Both the position numbers and the translations under genes were made by a program. The notes below the pieces were generated by a model that saw only the letters and a program-made list of their open reading frames with translations, made no database searches and was not told the origin of the DNA. Positions 14,511-23,941 of a stretch of DNA of 64,000 nucleotides are shown here, piece after piece. How positions within the stretch are numbered: position 1 is the stretch's first letter; the number at the start of each line of letters is the position of its first letter. Source of the stretch: an uncultured Tenacibaculum sp. (GTDB lineage: Bacteria > Bacteroidota > Bacteroidia > Flavobacteriales > Flavobacteriaceae); contig CANLMR010000005.1 of assembly GCA_947492185.1 (NCBI GenBank), positions 184,797 through 248,796 of the forward strand, in the 5' to 3' direction.

Positions 14511-17276
14511 TTAGTTTTTCATTTTATCTTTTAAGTACGCCATGTTTTTGAAATCTCCAGCATTAACAACTGTCCATTTTTCATAATTCTTAAAGTACTT
14601 TTTAATAACTCTATTTACATCTTCAACAGTTAATTTTTTAACTTGAGCTTCTAAATTTCTATGAAAATCAAAACCTCTATCATAGTATAAGTTATTATTA
14701 ATTAAACTAGAAAGCTCCCTATCTTTTGCTCTAGATACAGCTTTTGCTTGCACCCAACCTTTAATAACACCATCTAGTTCTTCTTGAGTAACTCCTCCAT
14801 CAATAAAACGCTTAATTTCTTCTTGGAATCCTTTCTGTACTTTAGCTGCATTTTGTGGAGCGTAAATCGCATAGATATACATAACAGAATTCTTGTCTTT
14901 ATTGTCTCCATCTACAGAAACTCCTCCTCCTGCTCCATAACTAACACCGTCTTTTTGACGTAAACGATTTGCAATTCTAGAGTTTAAGAATCCTCCACCA
15001 AAAATTTCACCTGCAACTTGTAAAGCAGCATAATCTTTATCATCTTGACTGCACTCAAAAGATAATGTACCTGTTGTGAAAGCATTCTTTTTGTCTGGAG
15101 TTTTAATACTTTCATTAGCTCCTTTATTTCCAGAATACTTATCAGCTACATTTGTAAAAGGTAAATTAGATTTGAAATTACCAAAGTTCTCTTCAAAATA
15201 CCCTTTTAACTTCTCTTCATCTATATTTCCTATTGCAATTAAAGTTGAATTATTAGAAATTCCGTAAAAATCTTTATAATAAGACTTTAGTTTATCTACA
15301 CTAACATCTTTAATCGCTTGAATCTCCTCCTCTAAGGTCATTCTATAAAGTGGGTGGCCTTTCTTATACTTTTGATTAATCTGTCCAGCTTTTCTAGAAG
15401 CTAAAAAAGTAGGTTCAGTCTTATTACGTTCAATATTCGCTAAAGCTTGCGTTTTAAGTTTTTCTAGTTCAGATTGATCAAACTTTGGATTCTTTAACAT
15501 ATCTGTCATTAACTCTAAAGCTTTTGGTAAATTCTCCTCTGTAGAACTAATGTTTACAAAAGTTCTTCCATTACTCCCTCTTACAGAAACAGATGATTTA
15601 ATTGCGCTTAGTTCATCCTCAATTTGCTGTCTAGTTCTATTGGTAGTTCCTTTATTCATCATACTAGCTGTATACCTAGCAATCAAACCTTTATTCATTA
15701 AGTCTTTCACTGCTCCATTTCTAAATGCAAAAGAAACACTTACAGTTTTTCCTCTGTTATCTTTTTTAATGAATCCATACTCAATATTGCTTTTTGGTAA
15801 TGTTCCTGACTTTAATCTATTTTCAATGTTATCATAAGAAACATCAAACGCTTCTCCGGTACCTAAGGCTTTTTTTCCTTTATATTTTTTAACCAATTCA
15901 TCTACTCCTTCCGTATGAGGAATAGCTACTCGAACAGGTTTTTTAGTTGGAACAAAATTACCTACAGTTCTATTTGTTTTGATAAAATATTTATTCATAA
16001 CAGCGTTAACATCTGCTAAAGTCATTTTTTCAATTCTATCTCTGAAAATGAATGCTAATCTCCAGTCTCCAGCACCAATAAATTCACTCATGTATGTTCC
16101 TAAGAAAGATGAGTTTCTAAAAACCTGATCTTGTTGCTTTAAAAGATTTGATTTTGCTCTTTTTAATTCATCAGCAGTAATTGGATTTTTTGATAAATTA
16201 TCAAACATTCCTAACATTGTGCTTTCTGCCTCAGCTAAAGACTTATCAGAAGGAACATCAACATTAAAATACATAAATGAAGGTTCTTTTGTAAATGGAG
16301 CAAATGACCACATACTAGAAGCCTTTTTACCATCGATCAAAGCTTTGTATAATCTTCCCGATGGCTGATCTGTTAAAACATTCTCTACAATTGCTAGAGC
16401 TGCATGCTCTTTATCTGAACCTGCTGGTGTGTGATACATTGTAGATAAAACTTGTAAATCTCCTACTCTATTTAAAACAACTCTTTTTTCTCCATCTTGA
16501 GGTGGTTCAATAGTAGGAACATATTGTAATGGAACAGCAGGATTTTTAATTTTACCAAACTTCTCTTCAATCAATTTTAAAGTTTTTTCAGTATTAAACT
16601 TACCTGTTACCATTAATACGGCATTATCAGGACGGTAATACTTCTTGTAAAAAGCTTTTAAATTTTGAATTGGTACTCTTTCAATATCGGAACGATTCCC
16701 AATAGTTGATTGACCATAATTATGCCATAAGAAACCTGAGCTTATTACAGATTTCATTAATACTCCAGTAGGAGAATTCTCCCCAGATTCAAATTCATTT
16801 CTTACTACAGAAAACTCAGATTCTAAATCTTTCTTAGCTATGTAAGAATTGACCATTCTATCAGCCTCTAAATCTAAAGCCCAATCTAAATTCTCATCTG
16901 TAGCATTAAATGTTTCAAAATAATTGGTTCTATCGTACCAAGTAGTTCCATTTGGACGTGCACCGTGATCTGATAATTCTTTTGGAATATTTGGATGATT
17001 AGGTGTTCCCTTAAAAACTAAATGTTCTAATAAGTGAGCCATACCCTTTTCTCCATAACCTTCGTGTCTTGAACCTACTTTATAGGTAATATTAACTGTG
17101 ATTGTTTGAGAAGAGTTATCTGGAAAGAGCAAAACTTTCATTCCATTATTATCCAGTTTGTACTCTGTAATACCTTCTACACTAGCAGTTTTTGTTATTT
17201 GTGCATTAATGGTAGATGTCCATAGGGGAATCAAAAATAAAACCCCTGCAATTTTTAATAATTTATTTGATTTCAT
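14511..17276 (-). CDS. Exported M16-family zinc metallopeptidase (two-domain)
   Basis: A 921-residue insulinase/pitrilysin-family peptidase with a signal peptide (MKSNKLLKIAGVLFLIPLWT, cleaved near Ala25-Gln26). The inverted zinc motif H81-L-L-E84-H85 sits in the first M16 domain, with the third ligand probably in VVRNEFESGE. The second half (from about 480) repeats the fold without HxxEH and is the inactive partner that closes the chamber. It is periplasmic or outer-membrane associated and degrades peptides of unknown identity. Single gene with its own -7 element. Confidence 0.93.
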   Translation of the reverse strand: MKSNKLLKIAGVLFLIPLWTSTINAQITKTASVEGITEYKLDNNGMKVLLFPDNSSQTITVNITYKVGSRHEGYGEKGMAHLLEHLVFKGTPNHPNIPKELSDHGARPNGTTWYDRTNYFETFNATDENLDWALDLEADRMVNSYIAKKDLESEFSVVRNEFESGENSPTGVLMKSVISSGFLWHNYGQSTIGNRSDIERVPIQNLKAFYKKYYRPDNAVLMVTGKFNTEKTLKLIEEKFGKIKNPAVPLQYVPTIEPPQDGEKRVVLNRVGDLQVLSTMYHTPAGSDKEHAALAIVENVLTDQPSGRLYKALIDGKKASSMWSFAPFTKEPSFMYFNVDVPSDKSLAEAESTMLGMFDNLSKNPITADELKRAKSNLLKQQDQVFRNSSFLGTYMSEFIGAGDWRLAFIFRDRIEKMTLADVNAVMNKYFIKTNRTVGNFVPTKKPVRVAIPHTEGVDELVKKYKGKKALGTGEAFDVSYDNIENRLKSGTLPKSNIEYGFIKKDNRGKTVSVSFAFRNGAVKDLMNKGLIARYTASMMNKGTTNRTRQQIEDELSAIKSSVSVRGSNGRTFVNISSTEENLPKALELMTDMLKNPKFDQSELEKLKTQALANIERNKTEPTFLASRKAGQINQKYKKGHPLYRMTLEEEIQAIKDVSVDKLKSYYKDFYGISNNSTLIAIGNIDEEKLKGYFEENFGNFKSNLPFTNVADKYSGNKGANESIKTPDKKNAFTTGTLSFECSQDDKDYAALQVAGEIFGGGFLNSRIANRLRQKDGVSYGAGGGVSVDGDNKDKNSVMYIYAIYAPQNAAKVQKGFQEEIKRFIDGGVTQEELDGVIKGWVQAKAVSRAKDRELSSLINNNLYYDRGFDFHRNLEAQVKKLTVEDVNRVIKKYFKNYEKWTVVNAGDFKNMAYLKDKMKN

Positions 17277-17296
17277 AATAAAGTTTTATGTTTTCG

Positions 17297-17304
17297 CAAA
17301 TATA
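17297..17304 (-). promoter_or_regulatory. -7 promoter element of the M16 peptidase gene
   Basis: TATATTTG on the minus strand, 21 nt upstream of the ATG. No well-spaced -33. Confidence 0.55.
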
Positions 17305-17416
17305 ACCTTAAAGAAATGCTAAACTCTTACAAAAACTATTAAAATTTACTTAAAACGCTATTTGAATTCATTACAAATAAAAATCAAAACCTCCTCAAAT
17401 TTCAGCTAAGTTTACG

Positions 17417-17424
17417 TAAATTTG
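17417..17424 (+). promoter_or_regulatory. -7 promoter element of ccsBA
   Basis: TAAATTTG, 26 nt upstream of the ccsBA ATG at 17451. Confidence 0.5.
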
Positions 17425-17450
17425 CAAAGTTTTTATCTACTCATTTTACA

Positions 17451-20400
17451 ATGAAAAAAATCTTAAACACACTTTACTCCACTCGCTTAATGGCTGTGTT
17501 ATTTATCGTATTTGCAACAGCTATGGGAATAGCTACATTTATTGAAAACGATTTTGGAACACAAACAGCAAAAAAACTTGTATATAACGCTTGGTGGTTC
17601 GAACTAATAATGGTCTTATTCGTAATCAATTTCTTTGGTAATATTTTTAGATATCGATTATTTAGGAAAGAAAAATGGACTGTATTTATGTTTCACATTG
17701 CTTTTTTATTCATATTAATTGGAGCTGGAATAACACGATATCTTGGTTATGAAGGAATGATGATTATAGATGAAGGGGAAACTACTAATGTTTTCTTATC
17801 TGAAACTAATTATTTAAATGTAATTATTGATGATAATGCTTCACAAAAATCTTATCAAGAAAAACTTTTACTATCTACTTGGGGTAAAAATTCCTATGAA
17901 TTTTCATTTGTTTTCCAACCTAATAAAAGCAAACCAAAACAAGAAGTTAATTTTAAGTTAGTAGACTTTATACCTTGGGCTGAAAAAAAATTAATATTAG
18001 ATGAAAACGGGGTTGAACATTTACATTTTGTTGAAAGTTCTAGTGGAACAAGACATGATCACTATATCAAAAGAGGAACTATTCAAAACATTCATAATAT
18101 ACTAGTTGGTTTTGACGCTCCCAATCAAAATGCTACAATTAACCTTTTTTATGTTGACGGAAGTTTAAAAATGACTTCTAAGCAAGATGGACAATGGTTA
18201 AGAATGGCCGATCAAAAGCAAGGCAAAATTGTAAAAGACAGTATTCAACATTTTCAATATACAACTTTACATACCTTAAACGGATTTCAATTTGTAGTTC
18301 CTAAACCTGCTGAAAAAGGAGAAATGCAAACAGTTCGAGGACCAAAGGATGACAAGAAATTTGATATCGTAACTTTTGATGTCACATATAACGGAAATAC
18401 TGAACGTATAGAATTCTCTGGAGGACAGTTTAACACAAAAGGTAAAAAAGAATTTTCTGTTGATAATTTAAACTTTAGAGCTTGGTATGGCGCTAAACTT
18501 TTACAAACTCCATTTAGTATAAAATTAAATGATTTTCAGTTAGAAAAATATCCTGGATCTGAAAGCGCTTCTTCATATGCAAGTGAAGTTACAGTTGTTG
18601 ACAAGAATGAAACTTTTGATTTTAGAATTTTTATGAATCATATTTTAGATCATAAAGGATATAAGTTTTTCCAAGCAAGTTATCAGAATGCAGGTGAAGC
18701 GATCGAACAAACACATTTATCTGTAAATCATGATTTTTGGGGAACTTTAATAACATACATCGGTTATTCATTATTATATATCGGATTAATCTCATCACTT
18801 TTTGCTAAACACACACGTTTTGACGATTTAAAAAAAGGGTTAAAAAAAATTAGAAAGAAAAAAACAGCTCTTTTTATCCCTTTAGCCTTATTTTCTTCTA
18901 TCGCTTTTGGGCAACAACATAACAATCATGGAAACAGCTCTCAAAAAAAATTAAGCGACCAACAAATAGATAGTATTTTAAAAGCTAATCTAGTTTCTAT
19001 TGAACATGCTGAGAAATTTAGTCGCCTCGTAATTCAAGATGCAGGAGGTAGAATGAAACCTGCACATACTTTTGCTTCTGAACTGGTTAGAAAAGTGGCT
19101 CAAACCAATAAGTTTAATAATATGACTCCTAGTCAGGTGTTATTATCTATAACTGAAAACCCTACTTTCTGGCTTCAAGTACCTTTTATTTATTTAGAAG
19201 AAGGTAATACTGAAATAAGAGAAGTTTTAGTAATAGAAAAAGAAAGCACTCATGCTAGATTTATCGATTTTTATGATAAAACTGGTAATTCAAAAATTGG
19301 AAGTCTGGTAGCTGAAGCGCAAAAGAAAAAAATTCAGAATAAGTTCGAAAAAGACTTAGTAAAAATTGAACGTAGAATATGGCTGCTATCACAAGCGCTT
19401 GGTGGTGGAATTTTAAAAATTTATCCTATTCCAGGAAATGAAGAAAATAAATGGGTTTCTCAACCTGAAACTTCTAAAGCTGGATTTAGAGCTACAGATT
19501 CTGTTTTTGTAAGACAATCTTTACCTGTATATATGCAACTTTTGCAAGAATCTAAAAAAACAGGAAATTACTCTGAACCTAACCAAATACTTGATGGAAT
19601 TAAAAAATTTCAAAAAAAATATGGTACTGAAGTTATTCCTTCAGAAGATAAAATCAATCTTGAAATCGCTTACAATAAAATTAATATTTTCAAAAAACTT
19701 TTCTTGTTTTATGGATTGTTCGGCTTTCTTTTAATTGCTGCAGTTATACTTAACATTTTCTCGCAGAAAAAAATCTTGAATTATATAGTTAAGGGATTAA
19801 TTGGAATCATAATAATGTTATTTGTGTTTCATACATTAGGTTTATTATCTAGATGGTATATAAGTGGAAATGCGCCTTGGAGTAATGCCTATGAAAGTAT
19901 TATTTATGTTGCTTGGGCTACCATGTTGTTTGGATTGTACTTAGGTAGAAAATCTTCATTAACAATAGGGGCGGCTACTTTTGTCTCTTGTGTAATTTTA
20001 ATGATTGCTATGGGTAATTGGTTAGATCCTGAAATTGCCAATCTTCAACCTGTTTTAAACTCTTGGTGGTTATTAGTACACGTATCTATTATTGTAGCTA
20101 GTTATGGACCATTTACTTTGGGTATGATCTTGGGTATTGTAGCTTTATTTTTGATGATTTTTACTACAGAAAAAAGTAAAAAGAAAATGGAAGCTAATAT
20201 AAAAGAACTTACAATAATTAATGAAATGTCACTAACAGTTGGATTAGTAATGCTTACTGTAGGTAATTTCTTAGGAGGAATGTGGGCTAATGAAAGTTGG
20301 GGACGTTATTGGGGATGGGACCCTAAGGAAACCTGGGCACTAATATCAATAATGATATATGCCTTTGTACTACACATGAGATTAATTCCTGGACTAAGAA

Positions 20401-20609
20401 GTAAATACACATTTAACCTATGGTCTATCATTGCCTATGCTTCAATTATGATGACTTATTTTGGAGTTAACTTTTACTTATCAGGATTACATTCGTATGC
20501 AAGTGGAGATAAAGTAATAACACCGAGCTCAGTGTATTACTCAATAATTTTCGTAACCATAATAGGTATTACAGCTTGGTTTAAAAACAAAAAAAAATAT
20601 AGTAAGTAA
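17451..20609 (+). CDS. ccsA: CcsB-CcsA fusion, cytochrome c haem lyase (system II)
   Basis: A 1052-residue integral membrane protein. The N-terminal ResB/CcsB part has helices near residues 10-30, 45-62 and 75-95, then a long periplasmic domain and a helix near 435-455. The C-terminal CcsA part has multiple helices and the tryptophan-rich haem-handling signature WGRYWGWDPKETWAL at about 945-965, with conserved His residues in flanking helices. It exports haem and attaches it to apocytochrome c (CXXCH) outside the membrane. The fused form is usual in Bacteroidota and epsilonproteobacteria. A His-rich stretch (QQHNNHGNSSQ) begins a second extracytoplasmic domain near residue 490. Confidence 0.95.
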   Translation: MKKILNTLYSTRLMAVLFIVFATAMGIATFIENDFGTQTAKKLVYNAWWFELIMVLFVINFFGNIFRYRLFRKEKWTVFMFHIAFLFILIGAGITRYLGYEGMMIIDEGETTNVFLSETNYLNVIIDDNASQKSYQEKLLLSTWGKNSYEFSFVFQPNKSKPKQEVNFKLVDFIPWAEKKLILDENGVEHLHFVESSSGTRHDHYIKRGTIQNIHNILVGFDAPNQNATINLFYVDGSLKMTSKQDGQWLRMADQKQGKIVKDSIQHFQYTTLHTLNGFQFVVPKPAEKGEMQTVRGPKDDKKFDIVTFDVTYNGNTERIEFSGGQFNTKGKKEFSVDNLNFRAWYGAKLLQTPFSIKLNDFQLEKYPGSESASSYASEVTVVDKNETFDFRIFMNHILDHKGYKFFQASYQNAGEAIEQTHLSVNHDFWGTLITYIGYSLLYIGLISSLFAKHTRFDDLKKGLKKIRKKKTALFIPLALFSSIAFGQQHNNHGNSSQKKLSDQQIDSILKANLVSIEHAEKFSRLVIQDAGGRMKPAHTFASELVRKVAQTNKFNNMTPSQVLLSITENPTFWLQVPFIYLEEGNTEIREVLVIEKESTHARFIDFYDKTGNSKIGSLVAEAQKKKIQNKFEKDLVKIERRIWLLSQALGGGILKIYPIPGNEENKWVSQPETSKAGFRATDSVFVRQSLPVYMQLLQESKKTGNYSEPNQILDGIKKFQKKYGTEVIPSEDKINLEIAYNKINIFKKLFLFYGLFGFLLIAAVILNIFSQKKILNYIVKGLIGIIIMLFVFHTLGLLSRWYISGNAPWSNAYESIIYVAWATMLFGLYLGRKSSLTIGAATFVSCVILMIAMGNWLDPEIANLQPVLNSWWLLVHVSIIVASYGPFTLGMILGIVALFLMIFTTEKSKKKMEANIKELTIINEMSLTVGLVMLTVGNFLGGMWANESWGRYWGWDPKETWALISIMIYAFVLHMRLIPGLRSKYTFNLWSIIAYASIMMTYFGVNFYLSGLHSYASGDKVITPSSVYYSIIFVTIIGITAWFKNKKKYSK

Positions 20610-20629
20610 TCTTGTTACATTTAAAAATG

Positions 20630-20637
20630 TACATTTG
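20630..20637 (+). promoter_or_regulatory. -7-like element before the 171-residue membrane protein gene
   Basis: TACATTTG, 20 nt before the ATG at 20658; a TTG lies only 15 bp further upstream. Confidence 0.4.
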
Positions 20638-20657
20638 CGAATCAAATAAGAAATAAT

Positions 20658-21173
20658 ATGTTTAATAAGAATATAAAATTAATTTTAGCAGTACTAATAA
20701 CGGTTTGGGCAATCTATGAGTTCTCTCAAGGACATATTGGAAATGGTATTGCCATTTTACTTTTAGCTGGTATTTTTATTTTATTTTATTTTAAGAATGA
20801 ATTTATATTACTAGCGTTTTTGCAATTAAGAAAACAAAATTTTGAAGGCGCTAAAAAATGGCTAGGTTATATAACAAATCCTGAAGGTGCTTTAACTACT
20901 AAACAGCAAGGGTATTATAACTATTTACATGGCATTATGTTATCTCAAACTAACATTACTAAATCTGAAAAATTTTTAAAGAAAGCTATAAAATTAGGCT
21001 TATCTATGGATCATGATTTAGCAATGGCTAAATTACAATTAGCTGGAATCGCAATGACTAAAAGGAGAAAGAGAGAAGCCACAACTTTAATGAACGAAGC
21101 TAAAAAACTAGACAAACATGGCATGCTTAAAGAGCAAATACAAATGTTAAAACAACAAATGAAGAAGATTTAA
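20658..21173 (+). CDS. Membrane-anchored helical repeat protein, unknown function
   Basis: 171 residues. Two adjacent hydrophobic helices lie at about 7-25 and 28-58 (AVLITVWAIYEFSQGHIGNGIAILLLAGIFILFY in part). A TPR-like helical cytoplasmic domain follows (QQGYYNYLHGIMLSQ, EKFLKKAIKLGL, AKLQLAGIAMTKRRKREA) with a basic C-terminus. I recognise it only as a type frequent in Flavobacteriia. It lies between the cytochrome maturation gene and the polysaccharide genes with its own -7-like element, so neither context defines its job. Confidence 0.7.
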   Translation: MFNKNIKLILAVLITVWAIYEFSQGHIGNGIAILLLAGIFILFYFKNEFILLAFLQLRKQNFEGAKKWLGYITNPEGALTTKQQGYYNYLHGIMLSQTNITKSEKFLKKAIKLGLSMDHDLAMAKLQLAGIAMTKRRKREATTLMNEAKKLDKHGMLKEQIQMLKQQMKKI

Positions 21174-21229
21174 CTTCTAATTTGATTTAAACAATATATT
21201 GTATCTTTAACCCGGTTTGATTCTGAAAA

Positions 21230-23131
21230 ATGATTAGAAACTTTCTTTTAAAAGCACTAAATAAACACGCTTCACATTGGATAGTGTTATTAATTGACAC
21301 TGTTCTTGTCGTATTATCATTTATATTAGCTTACACAATTCGATTTAATGCTTCTTTAAACTTTGATACAGGCGATTTAACATATCAAATTCCTTTTGTA
21401 TCATTCATCTTTTTAAGTTGCTTTTGGCTTGTAGGCTCAAATAGAGGTATAATTCGACACACAGGAACTAGAGATGCTTTCAATGTATTTATTGGAGTTA
21501 CTTTAGCTTCAATGAGTATTATCTTTATTGTTGCTATAAATAATGTTTATAAAATCTTTCCTTCATATACAATTCCAAAAACAATAATATTAATCCATTA
21601 CTTTATTACTGTATTTGTTTTAATAGTTAGTCGTTTTATTTTTAAGGCTTTTTATGAAATTATATCTTCAGAATTGAAAGATATTACTAACGTAATGATT
21701 TACGGAGCCGGTGATTCAGGCTTAATAACATATGGAGCATTAAATAGAGACACAAAAAACAATTATGAAGTTATTGGTTTTATTGACGATGATAAAAATA
21801 AAGTAGGAAAAAAAATTGACCGAGTTAAGATTTATAGTAGATCAGAAATCAATAAAAATTTTATTGAAAGAAAAGAAGTTGACGAAATTATTTTTTCAAT
21901 TCAAAATATTAAATCTGAAAGACTTTTATTTTTAACAGATAAAACTATAGAACTAGGTGTAAAACCAAAAATTGTACCTCCTTTTTCTAAATGGATTGGT
22001 GGTGATTTCGAGGCAAATCAAATAAAACAGGTCAAAATAGAAGATCTGTTAGATAGAAAGCCTATCTCTATAAATAATCCAATTGTAAAAAGAGACGTTA
22101 ATGATAAGGTAGTTTTAGTAACCGGTGCAGCAGGATCAATTGGAAGTGAAATATCTCGTCAAATTAGCAGCTACAATCATAAACACTTAATATTAATAGA
22201 TCAAGCAGAATCTCCATTATACGAAATTCAACAAGAATTAATAAGAAAAGGAATAAAGAATTTCTCTTCAATTGTTGCAGATGTTAGAGATTTAAAAAGA
22301 ATGGAAGCTGTTTTTGAAGAATTTAAACCTAATAAAGTGTATCATGCAGCTGCATATAAACATGTTCCTTTGATGGAAGAAAGTCCGTATGAGGCTATAA
22401 AAATTAATGTAGCTGGCACAAAAAACATAGCTGATTTATCTGTTAAATATAATACAGAACGGTTTGTTATGGTCTCAACCGACAAAGCCGTAAATCCAAC
22501 CAACGTAATGGGAGCTACTAAACGTGTTGCTGAAATGTATATAAGTTGTTTAAGTAAACTTAATAGCAAAACAAAATTCACAACCACTCGTTTTGGAAAT
22601 GTTTTAGGATCTAATGGCTCTGTAATACCTTTATTCAAAAAGCAAATTGAAGCAGGTGGTCCTTTAACTGTTACGCATAAAGATATTACAAGATATTTTA
22701 TGACCATCCCTGAAGCCTGTCAATTGGTTTTAGAAGCAGGCACTATGGGTGATGGTGGTGAAATTTACATTTTCGACATGGGGAAATCCGTAAAAATATA
22801 TGATATAGCTAAAAGAATGATTCATTTATCTGGTTTAAAATTTCCTGAAGATATTGATATCAAAATAACTGGGTTAAGACCTGGCGAAAAATTATATGAA
22901 GAATTACTGGCAAATGGAGAAAACACAACGCCAACTTATCATGAAAAAATTATGATTGCCAAAAATCAAAAAATTGAAGCATACAGTATTAAGGGTAAAA
23001 TTGAATCTTTATGCCATGAAAACAAAAACAATAACAACGGTTTATCTGTAAAATTAATTAAAGAAATCGTACCTGAATATAAATCTAACAATTCCATTTA
23101 TGAAGAGTTGGATATTCAAAAAACCAATTAA
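21230..23131 (+). CDS. Membrane nucleotide-sugar 4,6-dehydratase (PglF/WbpM/CapD type)
   Basis: 633 residues. Four N-terminal membrane helices (about 15-125), a CoA-binding-like Rossmann domain (MIYGAGDSGLITYGAL) and a C-terminal SDR domain with NAD motif VTGAAGSIGSEI near 295. The active site shows STDKAVNPTNVMGATK, with Met in place of the usual Tyr, the hallmark of this inverting-dehydratase family. It should convert UDP-GlcNAc to a 4-keto-6-deoxy sugar. This supplies the PglE/PglD genes found 20 kb downstream (44630-46382) for bacillosamine synthesis. It starts a wza-wzc cluster. Confidence 0.9.
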   Translation: MIRNFLLKALNKHASHWIVLLIDTVLVVLSFILAYTIRFNASLNFDTGDLTYQIPFVSFIFLSCFWLVGSNRGIIRHTGTRDAFNVFIGVTLASMSIIFIVAINNVYKIFPSYTIPKTIILIHYFITVFVLIVSRFIFKAFYEIISSELKDITNVMIYGAGDSGLITYGALNRDTKNNYEVIGFIDDDKNKVGKKIDRVKIYSRSEINKNFIERKEVDEIIFSIQNIKSERLLFLTDKTIELGVKPKIVPPFSKWIGGDFEANQIKQVKIEDLLDRKPISINNPIVKRDVNDKVVLVTGAAGSIGSEISRQISSYNHKHLILIDQAESPLYEIQQELIRKGIKNFSSIVADVRDLKRMEAVFEEFKPNKVYHAAAYKHVPLMEESPYEAIKINVAGTKNIADLSVKYNTERFVMVSTDKAVNPTNVMGATKRVAEMYISCLSKLNSKTKFTTTRFGNVLGSNGSVIPLFKKQIEAGGPLTVTHKDITRYFMTIPEACQLVLEAGTMGDGGEIYIFDMGKSVKIYDIAKRMIHLSGLKFPEDIDIKITGLRPGEKLYEELLANGENTTPTYHEKIMIAKNQKIEAYSIKGKIESLCHENKNNNNGLSVKLIKEIVPEYKSNNSIYEELDIQKTN

Positions 23132-23160
23132 TTTGATTACTTTCGCAAAAAATTTTAAAG

Positions 23161-23931
23161 ATGCAAAAAGCTAAAAAAATTGTTTTATTAATTTTTCTTG
23201 TAGTACTAAGTTCTTGTGTTTCAAAAAAGGAAATCACTTATTTTCAATATGATGAAATTGAACAAGCAAAAGTTTCAAACTCTTATAAAACTATTTTTAA
23301 ACCCGATGATTTACTACAAATAACTGTTTCTGCAATAGATTTTGAAACTGTAAAGCCATTTAATTTACCAGCTGTTAGTTTTGCTACAACAACAGATAGA
23401 GCAATCGGTACTCCTCAACAACAAACATATTTAATTGATAATAATGGATATATAGATTTCCCTGTGATAGGTAAATTAAAATTAGGGGGATTAACCAGAG
23501 ATGAATCTATCGCTGCCCTAAAAAGTAAATTAGACCCTGATTATGTAAAAAATCCTACAATTAATATTAGAATTGCTAATTATACTATTACTGTATTAGG
23601 AGATGTTAGAAACCCAGGCACTTATACTATTCCTAATGAACGAATTACCATATTAGAAGCTATAGGATTGGCTGGAGATTTAAACATTACAGGAAAGAGG
23701 AACACTATAAAAGTTTTTAGAGAAATTGATGGAAAAAAAATAAAATTTGACATTGACTTAAGATCAAATAAAATATTTACTTCTCCTGTATATTATCTGC
23801 AGCAAAATGATTTAGTATATGTTGATCAAAATAAATCTTCTTCTCAAGATGCAGCTTTTAATAGAAATACAGGTTTATTTGTTTCTATTGGATCTATATT
23901 AGTTTCTTTAATCGCTGTATTAACTAGATAA
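23161..23931 (+). CDS. Polysaccharide export lipoprotein (Wza/OPX family)
   Basis: A 256-residue lipoprotein. The lipobox LSSC puts the acylated Cys at residue 19. A polysaccharide-export domain (FKPDDLLQITVSA, LIDNNGYIDFPVIGKLKLGG) and one SLBB-like domain (TVLGDVRNPGTYTIPNERITILEAIGLAGDL) follow. A C-terminal hydrophobic helix, about 236-252 (LFVSIGSILVSLIAVL), is usual in Bacteroidota members. It forms the outer-membrane or periplasmic part of the export channel with Wzc, whose gene begins 10 nt downstream. Confidence 0.93.
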   Translation: MQKAKKIVLLIFLVVLSSCVSKKEITYFQYDEIEQAKVSNSYKTIFKPDDLLQITVSAIDFETVKPFNLPAVSFATTTDRAIGTPQQQTYLIDNNGYIDFPVIGKLKLGGLTRDESIAALKSKLDPDYVKNPTINIRIANYTITVLGDVRNPGTYTIPNERITILEAIGLAGDLNITGKRNTIKVFREIDGKKIKFDIDLRSNKIFTSPVYYLQQNDLVYVDQNKSSSQDAAFNRNTGLFVSIGSILVSLIAVLTR

Positions 23932-23941
23932 ACACTCTTCA

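Noticed and set aside
22342..22707. 121-codon antisense frame in the PglF-like gene
   Set aside because: Opposite the conserved SDR domain; a shadow frame.
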